A DNA stretch of 64,000 nt from Mixta hanseatica. GTDB lineage: Bacteria > Pseudomonadota > Gammaproteobacteria > Enterobacterales > Enterobacteriaceae. The notes beneath the pieces were generated by a model. That model did not search any database. It saw nothing but the letters and a program-made list of their open reading frames with translations, and was not told the DNA's origin. Made by a program: the position numbers and the translations under genes. This document shows, piece by piece, positions 57,017 through 64,000 of this stretch (positions within the stretch are counted from its first letter, which is position 1; the number at the start of each line of letters is the position of its first letter). The stretch spans positions 1,302,001 through 1,366,000 of the forward strand of contig NZ_CP082904.1 in NCBI RefSeq assembly GCF_023517775.1, read 5' to 3'.

Positions 57017-57615
57017 TGCAGACTGGTAGCCGATGAAGAGGAGACTTCCGGTGAATCCTCACCCGGCGCCAATACGTCCGGTGACGGCAGCGTCTCTTTA
57101 TCGTTCAGCTGCGCGGCGTGCACCGTCAGCAGTTTACGTACCAGCTGTTCGGCGACACGCTGACGCATTTCATCGCGAATGATGACCTGTTCGGCATCTT
57201 TCGCCAGCGCCGCCAGCGGGTTATCTACGAACGAACGGTAGGTGGTCGCGTTGATAGGATAGATACCCTTATTCGGTATCACTACCTGTGCGCTGACCGT
57301 CATCACCATGGAATACTCCGCCGTGACGCCGTTCTGAAACACCGATGCCGTATCCTGGCCCTGACGCTCTGCTGCCAGGCGCAGGGTAGGCAGGTCGGTA
57401 CGGGTGCCCGCGTTTTCCGCATCTACAACCGTAATATTATTCAGGCGTAGCTGCTGGCGCACCGTGCGCGCTAACGGACCGTAAGGATCACTGCTTTGCA
57501 ATACCAGGGTACGCAACTCATGCGGTACCTGAGTGGTGCTGCGCAGATGGAAGCCGCAGCCGGCGGTAACCAGTACCGCCAGACCGAGTAAAAAGGTAAA
57601 AATCGGATGTCGCAC
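57013..57615 (-). CDS. lptE: LPS assembly lipoprotein LptE
   Basis: 200 residues. Signal with lipobox VTAGC (Cys 20), then [20 protein letters not shown], typical for LptE. Plug of the LptD translocon. The C-terminus is extended and Ser/Pro/Glu-rich. Confidence 0.93.
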   Translation of the reverse strand: MRHPIFTFLLGLAVLVTAGCGFHLRSTTQVPHELRTLVLQSSDPYGPLARTVRQQLRLNNITVVDAENAGTRTDLPTLRLAAERQGQDTASVFQNGVTAEYSMVMTVSAQVVIPNKGIYPINATTYRSFVDNPLAALAKDAEQVIIRDEMRQRVAEQLVRKLLTVHAAQLNDKETLPSPDVLAPGEDSPEVSSSSATSLQ

Positions 57616-57629
57616 AGTTCCTCCTGAAC

Positions 57630-60212
57630 TTAACCCACAACCAGGTTAAGCAGTTTGCCCGGGACGTAAATCACTTTACGAATGGTCACGCCGTCCAGGT
57701 ATTTCGCCACCAGATGCTCCTGCGCGGCCAGCGCCTGAACCTGATCCTGAGTGGCATCCGCCGCCACGGTAATTTTACCGCGCACTTTGCCGTTAACCTG
57801 CACTACTACCAGCACCGAATCTTCCACCATCGCGGCTTCATCAGCAACCGGCCATGGCGCATTATCAATCTCGCCTTCGCCACCCAGCGCCTGCCACAGC
57901 GTAAAGCTGGCGTGCGGAGTGAAAGGATAAAGCATACGCACCACGGCCAGCAGCGCTTCCTGCAGCAGGGCGCGATCCTGTTCGCTCTCCTGCGGCGCGC
58001 GCGCCAGCTTGTTCATCAGCTCCATAATCGCCGCGATAGCGGTGTTGAAAGTCTGACGGCGACCGATGTCATCAGAGACTTTAGCGATGGTTTTATGCAG
58101 ATCGCGACGCAGCGCTTTCTGGTCATCGTTCAGGCTGTTGATATCCAGCGCCACGGTCGCGCCTTTCTGGCTGTGCTCGTAAGCCAGTTTCCAGACGCGC
58201 TTCAGGAAGCGGTTAGCGCCTTCAACGCCCGACTCTTGCCATTCCAGCGTCATTTCCGCCGGTGAAGCGAACATCATAAACAGGCGAACGGTATCGGCGC
58301 CGTAACGCTCAACCATCAGCTGCGGGTCGATACCGTTATTTTTCGATTTCGACATTTTACTCATGCCCGCGTAGATCACCTCGCGGCCAGAGGTATCGGT
58401 CGCCTTAACGATGCGGCCTTTCTCATCGCGCTCAACGGTCACATCTACCGGGGAAACCCAGTTACGCTCGCCGTTTTCGCCCAGATAATAGAAGGCGTCC
58501 GCTAACACCATGCCCTGGCACAGCAGGCGTTTCGCCGGCTCGTCAGAGGTAACCATGCCCGCATCGCGCAGCAGCTTGTGGAAGAAGCGGAAATACATCA
58601 GGTGCATTATCGCGTGTTCAATACCGCCGATGTATTGATCGACCGGCAGCCAGTAGTTAGCCGCAGCGGGATCCAGCATGCCTTTATCGTAGTCAGGGCA
58701 GGTGTAACGCGCGTAATACCAAGAGGATTCCATAAAGGTATCGAAGGTGTCGGTTTCACGCAGCGCCGGCTGACCGTTAACGGTGGTTTTTGCCCACTCC
58801 GGATCGGCTTTAATCGGGCTGGTAATGCCATCCATTACCACGTCTTCTGGCAGGATAACCGGCAGCTGATCTTCCGGCGTCGGCATCACCGTGCCATCTT
58901 CCAGCGTCACCATTGGGATCGGCGCGCCCCAGTAACGTTGACGGGAAACGCCCCAGTCGCGCAGGCGGTAGTTAACTTTACGCACGCCCACACCTTTTTC
59001 CGCCAGGCGCTCAGCAATGGCGTTAAAGCCCGCTTCATGATCAAGGCCGTCGAACTCGCCGGAGTTAAACAGCGTGCCCTTGTCGGTCATGGCCGCCGCG
59101 CTGACGTCCGGCTCGCTGCCATCAAGATTCAGCACTACCGGCTTAATCGGCAGATCGTACTTGGTGGCGAACTCCCAGTCGCGCTGATCGTGAGCAGGCA
59201 CCGCCATCACCGCGCCGGTGCCATATTCCATCAGCACAAAGTTAGCGACCCAAACCGGCACTTTTTCGCCGCTCAGCGGGTGGATAGCGAACAGGCCGGT
59301 CGCCATGCCTTTTTTCTCCATGGTAGCCATTTCAGCTTCGGCTACCTTGGTATTACGGCACTCGGCAATAAAATCGGCCAGAACGGGATTATTCATCGCC
59401 GCCTGGGTGGCCAGCGGATGACCAGCGGCAACCGCCACATAGGTTGCACCCATAAAGGTATCGGGACGCGTGGTATAGACGGTCAATTTCTCTTCGCTGG
59501 CGTCTACCTCAAAGGTGATCTCCACCCCTTCAGAACGGCCGATCCAGTTGCGCTGCATGGTTTTAACCTGTTCCGGCCAGTCTTCCAGCTTGTCCAGGTC
59601 GTTCAACAATTCGTCAGCGTAGTCGGTGATTTTAATAAACCACTGCGGGATCTCTTTACGCTCAACTTTGGTATCGCAGCGCCAGCAGCAGCCGTCGATG
59701 ACTTGCTCATTCGCCAGTACGGTTTGATCGTTCGGGCACCAGTTAACCGCCGAGGTTTTTTTATAAACCAGGCCTTTTTCATACAGTTTGGTGAAGAACC
59801 ACTGTTCCCAGCGGTAATACTCTGGCTGACAGGTCGCCAGTTCACGGCTCCAGTCATAGCCAAAGCCCAGCAGTTTCAGCTGGTTTTTCATGTATTCGAT
59901 GTTGGAGTAGGTCCAGGGGGCCGGCGCGGTTTTATTTTTTACCGCGGCGCCTTCTGCAGGCAGGCCGAAGGCATCCCAACCGATCGGCTGCAGGACATTT
60001 TTACCCAGCATACGCTGGTAGCGGGCGATCACATCGCCAATGGTGTAGTTGCGCACATGGCCCATATGAAGGCGACCAGAAGGATAGGGCAGCATTGAGA
60101 GGCAGTAATATTTCTCTTTGCCTTCTTCTTCGGTCACTTTGAAGGTCTGTTGTTGATCCCAGTGTTGTTGAACGTGGGATTCTATCTCTTCCGGGCGGTA
60201 TTGCTCTTGCAT
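57630..60212 (-). CDS. leuS: Leucyl-tRNA synthetase
   Basis: 860 residues from the ATG at 60212 ([20 protein letters not shown]), as in E. coli. HIGH-like [24 protein letters not shown], large editing insertion with [16 protein letters not shown], and zinc region [13 protein letters not shown] longer frame upstream has no ribosome site. Divergent from ybeL; the 286-base gap between them holds only their promoters as far as I can see. Confidence 0.96.
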   Translation of the reverse strand: MQEQYRPEEIESHVQQHWDQQQTFKVTEEEGKEKYYCLSMLPYPSGRLHMGHVRNYTIGDVIARYQRMLGKNVLQPIGWDAFGLPAEGAAVKNKTAPAPWTYSNIEYMKNQLKLLGFGYDWSRELATCQPEYYRWEQWFFTKLYEKGLVYKKTSAVNWCPNDQTVLANEQVIDGCCWRCDTKVERKEIPQWFIKITDYADELLNDLDKLEDWPEQVKTMQRNWIGRSEGVEITFEVDASEEKLTVYTTRPDTFMGATYVAVAAGHPLATQAAMNNPVLADFIAECRNTKVAEAEMATMEKKGMATGLFAIHPLSGEKVPVWVANFVLMEYGTGAVMAVPAHDQRDWEFATKYDLPIKPVVLNLDGSEPDVSAAAMTDKGTLFNSGEFDGLDHEAGFNAIAERLAEKGVGVRKVNYRLRDWGVSRQRYWGAPIPMVTLEDGTVMPTPEDQLPVILPEDVVMDGITSPIKADPEWAKTTVNGQPALRETDTFDTFMESSWYYARYTCPDYDKGMLDPAAANYWLPVDQYIGGIEHAIMHLMYFRFFHKLLRDAGMVTSDEPAKRLLCQGMVLADAFYYLGENGERNWVSPVDVTVERDEKGRIVKATDTSGREVIYAGMSKMSKSKNNGIDPQLMVERYGADTVRLFMMFASPAEMTLEWQESGVEGANRFLKRVWKLAYEHSQKGATVALDINSLNDDQKALRRDLHKTIAKVSDDIGRRQTFNTAIAAIMELMNKLARAPQESEQDRALLQEALLAVVRMLYPFTPHASFTLWQALGGEGEIDNAPWPVADEAAMVEDSVLVVVQVNGKVRGKITVAADATQDQVQALAAQEHLVAKYLDGVTIRKVIYVPGKLLNLVVG

Positions 60213-60498
60213 GGCAGCCTGTGGTCCTTTATGAATAGCGCGAAGCCTGAACTGTGTAGATAAGATCCGCATAGCATAGCCGATAAGGCTTTGCTGCAAC
60301 AACACCTGACGGCAACCGGCAGGCCATTTCTCTGTAAGCTGGAAGCGTGCCTGCAGAATTTGCTGCGAATCACGGTACAGGCGGAGTAAATCCGTGATAA
60401 GCGCTAGAATTAAAAGCAACGCCGATACAGAGTGCTAACAAATTCAACGCGCGGAGGGCGCAGGTACGTAGTCATCAATCGCGATAACAGGAGAAAAT

Positions 60499-60981
60499 AT
60501 GAATAAGGTGGCGCAGCATTATCAGCAACTGATCTCTTCGCTCAGCGAGCGTTTAACCCAGGGCGATCGCGATATCGACGGTATGGTGGAGCGTGCCCGA
60601 CAACAGCTTATGATGCACAGCGATTTGTCACGCAATGAGGTAAATGAAGTGACGCGCGCGGTGCGGCGCGATCTGGAAGAGTTTGCCCGTAGCTATCAGG
60701 AAAATGAGAGCGACGCGACCGACAGCGTATTCATGCGCGTGATACGCGAGAGCCTGTGGAAAGAGCTGGCGGATATTACCGATAAAAGCCAGCTGGAGTG
60801 GCGCGAGGTGTTCCAGGATCTTAGCCACCACGGCGTCTATCAGAGCGGGGAAGTGGTAGGGCTGGGGAACCTGGTGTGTGAAAAGTGTCACTTTACCCGG
60901 GCGATCTATACGCCGGAAACCCTAACGCTCTGTCCAGAATGCGGACATGATCATTTTCAACGCCAGCCTTTTACGCCCTGA
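60499..60981 (+). CDS. ybeL: YbeL zinc-ribbon-containing protein (DUF1451)
   Basis: 160 residues. N-terminal helices (YQQLISSLSERLTQGDRDIDG), C-terminal zinc ribbon CEKCHFTR and LCPECGHDHF (two CxxC). Sigma-H-induced in some relatives; function unknown. GGAGAA before the ATG. Confidence 0.93.
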   Translation: MNKVAQHYQQLISSLSERLTQGDRDIDGMVERARQQLMMHSDLSRNEVNEVTRAVRRDLEEFARSYQENESDATDSVFMRVIRESLWKELADITDKSQLEWREVFQDLSHHGVYQSGEVVGLGNLVCEKCHFTRAIYTPETLTLCPECGHDHFQRQPFTP

Positions 60982-61000
60982 ACCGGTACGGCTAAAGCGA

Positions 61001-61022
61001 AGGGCAGCCAACCGGCTGCCCT
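61001..61022. terminator. Bidirectional terminator between ybeL and gltL
   Basis: AGGGCAGCC - AACC - GGCTGCCCT, convergent genes end on both sides within 20 bases. T-runs are weak. Confidence 0.7.
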
Positions 61023-61027
61023 AATGG

Positions 61028-61753
61028 TTAATGCAGAATTTTAGCCAGGAAGTCTTTGGCGCGATCGGAGCGTGGATCGGCGAAAAAAGCTTCTTTCTGG
61101 GCATCCTCAATAATTTTGCCCTCATCCATAAAAATCACCCGGTTAGCCACTTTACGGGCAAAACCCATTTCATGGGTTACCACCATCATCGTCATGCCTT
61201 CTTGCGCCAGCTCTACCATGACATCCAGCACCTCGTTAATCATTTCCGGATCAAGTGCGGAAGTCGGTTCGTCAAACAGCATCGCTACCGGATCCATACA
61301 GAGCGCGCGCGCAATCGCCACGCGCTGCTGCTGCCCGCCGGAAAGCTGAGCGGGGAACTTATTGGCGTGGGCGGAAAGACCCACGCGATCCAACAGCTTC
61401 AGGCCTTTGTCGCGCGCCGCCTCTTTGTTGCGTTTCAGCACCTTTTGTTGGGCCAGCGTCAGGTTTTCTATAATGCTGAGATGAGGGAAAAGCTCAAAAT
61501 GCTGGAACACCATCCCGACTTTAGAACGCAGCTGGGCCAGATTGGTTTTTTTATCGTTTAGCTGAATGCCGTTAACTTCAATGGTGCCTTGCTGAATAGG
61601 TTCCAGGCCGTTTACGGTTTTGATCAAGGTAGATTTGCCGGAGCCGGAAGGGCCACAAACCACCACCACTTCCCCTTTATTCACCTGAGTGGAACAATCG
61701 GTCAGCACCTGAAAGTGACCATACCACTTTGAAACGTTTTTCAGGGTAATCAT
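61028..61753 (-). CDS. gltL: Glutamate/aspartate ABC transporter ATPase GltL
   Basis: 241 residues. Walker [16 protein letters not shown], signature [15 protein letters not shown], Walker [16 protein letters not shown], switch His in VVTHEMGFA. Powers uptake of glutamate and aspartate with GltJK and GltI. Confidence 0.95.
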   Translation of the reverse strand: MITLKNVSKWYGHFQVLTDCSTQVNKGEVVVVCGPSGSGKSTLIKTVNGLEPIQQGTIEVNGIQLNDKKTNLAQLRSKVGMVFQHFELFPHLSIIENLTLAQQKVLKRNKEAARDKGLKLLDRVGLSAHANKFPAQLSGGQQQRVAIARALCMDPVAMLFDEPTSALDPEMINEVLDVMVELAQEGMTMMVVTHEMGFARKVANRVIFMDEGKIIEDAQKEAFFADPRSDRAKDFLAKILH

Positions 61754-62434
61754 TTAAACCGTCCTTTTTCTTTTTAGATAGCTGACCAGCATTGACGCGC
61801 TAATACTGATAACGAAATAAACCAGACCGGCAAACAGAATCATCTCGACCTGAGTGCCGTCACGTTCGCCAATTGACGTGGCGGTGCGGAAGAAGTCGGC
61901 CAGGCTTAATACATAAACCAGCGAGGTATCCTGAAACAGTACGATGCCCTGCGTCAGCAGCAGCGGCACCATGGCGCGAAACGCCTGCGGCAGAATAATC
62001 AGCCGCATGGTTTGTAGCGGCGTCATGCCCAGCGCCAGTCCGGCGCTGGACTGCCCGCGAGAAATACTTTGGATGCCGGCGCGGATAATTTCGGAATAGT
62101 AGGCCGCTTCAAACAGCGAGAAGGCCACCATGGCTGAAATCAGACGGATATCGGTCTTCGGCGAAATGCCCAGCACCTGTTGTAAAAAGCTGGGCACCAC
62201 CAGATAGAACCACAGCAGCACCATCACCAACGGCACGGAGCGGAACAGATTGACATACAGTTTGGCAAACCAGCTGATCGGCTTAAAGGTAGAGAGACGC
62301 ATCACCGCCAGCAGCGTACCCCAGAGGATGCCGAACACCACTGCCGTAACGGTGATTTTCAGAGTAATGACCAGGCCGCTAATCAGGTAAGGCAGGCTGG
62401 GGGCAATGGAACTCCAGTCAAATTCGTACATCAT
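61754..62434 (-). CDS. gltK: Glutamate/aspartate ABC permease GltK
   Basis: 226 residues (E. coli 224). Five or so membrane helices and the EAA loop [22 protein letters not shown]. Ends flush with gltL; overlaps gltJ by 4 bases. E. coli starts at MYEFDW, the second Met here. Confidence 0.95.
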   Translation of the reverse strand: MMYEFDWSSIAPSLPYLISGLVITLKITVTAVVFGILWGTLLAVMRLSTFKPISWFAKLYVNLFRSVPLVMVLLWFYLVVPSFLQQVLGISPKTDIRLISAMVAFSLFEAAYYSEIIRAGIQSISRGQSSAGLALGMTPLQTMRLIILPQAFRAMVPLLLTQGIVLFQDTSLVYVLSLADFFRTATSIGERDGTQVEMILFAGLVYFVISISASMLVSYLKRKRTV

Positions 62435-63171
62435 TTACTCCCCATATTGCCGGGCAAACGCACCTTACGCTCTATCAGGCTCATCAACAGCATAATCACC
62501 AGGTTGATGGCGATATAGGCGAGCGTAATAGCGGTGAAAGATTCGTAGGCATGTGCGGAATAGTCCAGCAGCTTGCCCGCCTGCGCCGCCATATCTACCA
62601 GGCCGATGGTAGAAGCGATAGCCGAGTTTTTAACCAGGTTCAGCATTTCCGAGGTCATCGGCGGCACAATCACCCGATAGGCATTCGGCAGCAGGACATA
62701 GCGATAGGTTTGCGGCAGCGTTAACCCCAGCGCTAATCCGGCGTTTTGTTGACCGCGCGGCAGCGACTGAATAGCCGCGCGCACCTGTTCACAAACGCGG
62801 GCGGCGGTAAACAGGCCAAGGCAGATAGTGGAAGAGAGGAAAAACTGCAGGTTAGGATCGAGTTCGGCTTTAAACCACATCCCCAGCTCTTCACCGACCA
62901 GTTCCGGCGCCACCAGATACCAGAAAAAGAACTGAACGATTAAAGGAATATTGCGGAACAGCTCAACATAGCAGGTGCCAATCGCTGACAGCAGTCGGCT
63001 GGGCGCCGTACGCAGAATGCCAAAGAAAGACCCGACAAAAAAGGCGATGATCCAGGCGCATAACGAGACGGTAACCGTGGTTTGCAATCCTGACCACAGC
63101 CAGCCGAGATAGGTGGTGTTTCCAAACGGGGCCTGTTCGAAAAAAATGCCCCAGTTCCAGTCAATACCCAT
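62431..63171 (-). CDS. gltJ: Glutamate/aspartate ABC permease GltJ
   Basis: 246 residues. [20 protein letters not shown] and EAA loop [22 protein letters not shown]. Partner permease of GltK. Confidence 0.95.
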   Translation of the reverse strand: MGIDWNWGIFFEQAPFGNTTYLGWLWSGLQTTVTVSLCAWIIAFFVGSFFGILRTAPSRLLSAIGTCYVELFRNIPLIVQFFFWYLVAPELVGEELGMWFKAELDPNLQFFLSSTICLGLFTAARVCEQVRAAIQSLPRGQQNAGLALGLTLPQTYRYVLLPNAYRVIVPPMTSEMLNLVKNSAIASTIGLVDMAAQAGKLLDYSAHAYESFTAITLAYIAINLVIMLLMSLIERKVRLPGNMGSK

Positions 63172-63184
63172 AACAAACTCCGGT

Positions 63185-63208
63185 AAAAAAGGGTAGCTAA
63201 GCTACCCT
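63185..63208 (-). terminator. Terminator in the gltI-gltJ gap (3' end of SroC)
   Basis: Minus strand AGGGTAGC - TTA - GCTACCCT followed by TTTTTT, 14 bases before the gltJ start. Reduces gltJKL relative to gltI and forms the 3' end of the released sRNA. Confidence 0.85.
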
Positions 63209-63325
63209 GAAGATTGATGAGAGGCCTCTGTGGAACGTGAGCCGGGGAACGACCGATTCACGCTGTCTGTCCGGGCCTGTTTTCAGCAATCGAGTGGGCG
63301 ACGCATCGCCCTGTTTTCATTGTAA
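63185..63325 (-). ncRNA. sroC: SroC-type sRNA from the gltI-gltJ intergenic region
   Basis: In E. coli and Salmonella, SroC (about 150-160 nt) is cut from the gltIJKL mRNA between gltI and gltJ, ends at a strong terminator and acts as a sponge for GcvB. The 154-base gap here is the right size, noncoding and ends in the hairpin above with a U tail, a good Hfq binding 3' end. The 5' end is not seen directly; assignment rests on position and terminator. Confidence 0.7.
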
Positions 63326-64000
63326 TTAATTCAACGCTTTATCATTTGGCGTCTTGAACAGGGCTTTCATATCATCGGAAAGCGCAAAGTTCATATTGAG
63401 GTTTTTCGGTGGAATAGGCTGTTTAAACCAGGTATCAAACCACTTTTCCGCCTGGCCGGAGGTTTGCGCTTTAGCGATGGTGTCATCAACCAGCGCCTTG
63501 AACGCCGGGTCATCTTTGCGCAGCATACAGCCATAGGCTTCCTTCGACTGCGGCGTGCCGACGATTTCCCAGTTGTCCGGTTTCTTCGCCTTGGCGCGTT
63601 CACCGGCCAGCAGCGCATCATCCATCATAAAGGCGACGGCGCGTCCGGTTTCCAGCGTGCGGAAAGAGTCGCCGTGATCTTTCGCGCTAATAATGCGCAT
63701 CTCCATTTTTTTCTCATCGTTCAGCTTATGCAGCAACACCTCTGAGGTGGTGCCGGAGGTGACGACCACGGTTTTGCCTTTCAGATCGGCGAAATCTTTA
63801 ATCGGGCTGCCTTTTTTAACCAGCAGACGCGTACCGATAATAAACACCGTATCAGAGAAGGCGGCCTGTTTCTGGCGCTCCAGGTTATTCGTGGTGGAGC
63901 CGCATTCAAAATCGTAAGTGCCGTTTTGCAACAAAGGAATGCGGTTTTGCGAAGTCACCGGCAACATTTTGACCTGCAGATCCGGCTTGTTCAGTTTGGT
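63326..64000 (-). CDS. gltI: Glutamate/aspartate periplasmic binding protein GltI, partial (cut by window end)
   Basis: C-terminal 224 residues visible, starting TKLNKPDLQVKMLPVTSQNR. YDFECGSTTNNLERQKQAAFSD and KGKTVVVTSGTTSEVLLHKL are typical for GltI. The frame is open to the edge, so the N-terminus and signal peptide lie beyond. Confidence 0.95.
   Translation of the reverse strand, partial: TKLNKPDLQVKMLPVTSQNRIPLLQNGTYDFECGSTTNNLERQKQAAFSDTVFIIGTRLLVKKGSPIKDFADLKGKTVVVTSGTTSEVLLHKLNDEKKMEMRIISAKDHGDSFRTLETGRAVAFMMDDALLAGERAKAKKPDNWEIVGTPQSKEAYGCMLRKDDPAFKALVDDTIAKAQTSGQAEKWFDTWFKQPIPPKNLNMNFALSDDMKALFKTPNDKALN

Overview
The window is a piece of an enterobacterial chromosome. From about 38.4 kb onward the gene order cspE - ybeM - tatE - lipA - lipB - ybeD - dacA - rlpA - mrdB - mrdA - rlmH - rsfS - nadD - holA - lptE - leuS - ybeL - gltLKJI is the conserved Escherichia-type order. 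The proteins are close to, but clearly different from, those of E. coli, and cobC and ybeF are missing from their usual places. This fits Enterobacterales outside Escherichia/Salmonella; Erwiniaceae (Pantoea, Mixta, Erwinia) is my best guess, made from memory without a search.

Bases 1-33065 are a lambdoid prophage of siphovirus type whose left end lies outside the window. Order: end of the leftward early operon (minus strand, a DUF3850 gene), an IS911-like element, a Nin region (ninB, ninH-, ninE- and ninF-like, ninG), antiterminator Q with its late promoter and terminator, the lysis cassette (dual-start holin, GH19 endolysin, Rz/Rz1), packaging (terS, terL), head genes, connector and tail genes interrupted by an HNH-AP2 endonuclease, a lipoprotein moron next to the tape measure gene, tail tip genes, a tailspike, and a leftward gtr (O-antigen glucosylation) operon ending at a copy of the 3' part of a tRNA-Arg(UCU) gene. 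The IS sits where the repressor, cro, cII and replication genes should be. It has no target duplication, so this prophage has probably lost its immunity and replication control by an IS-associated deletion.

Bases 33066 to about 38370 are a decayed second, related prophage in tandem behind the same att core: an integrase C-terminal part fused to the back part of a DUF927 helicase, an iteron-like repeat array, a PerC-type gene with a probable frameshift, a lipoprotein, a second nearly identical IS911-like copy, a second moron, the first 49 codons of a tape measure gene with a stop codon, and an IS3-family remnant that forms the edge to the chromosome.

Bases 38370-64000 are chromosomal: a Cof-type sugar phosphatase, an iron-type alcohol dehydrogenase, gntT with GntR-type operators, several small proteins (a YohP homologue and an unlisted 32-residue membrane protein), cspE, then the lipoate, cell elongation (PBP2/RodA/RlpA/PBP5), ribosome (RsfS, RlmH), NAD (NadD), DNA polymerase III delta (HolA), LPS transport (LptE) and leucyl-tRNA synthetase genes. 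The window ends inside gltI of the glutamate/aspartate ABC transporter, whose gltI-gltJ gap carries a terminator in the position of the GcvB-sponging sRNA SroC.

The most unusual items are the IS-mediated loss of the immunity region, the tape-measure-adjacent moron locus seen in two allelic states, the iteron-like array beside the DUF927 gene, a possible structured RNA in front of the HNH gene, and a post-tR' RNA element that appears to covary with phage lambda.
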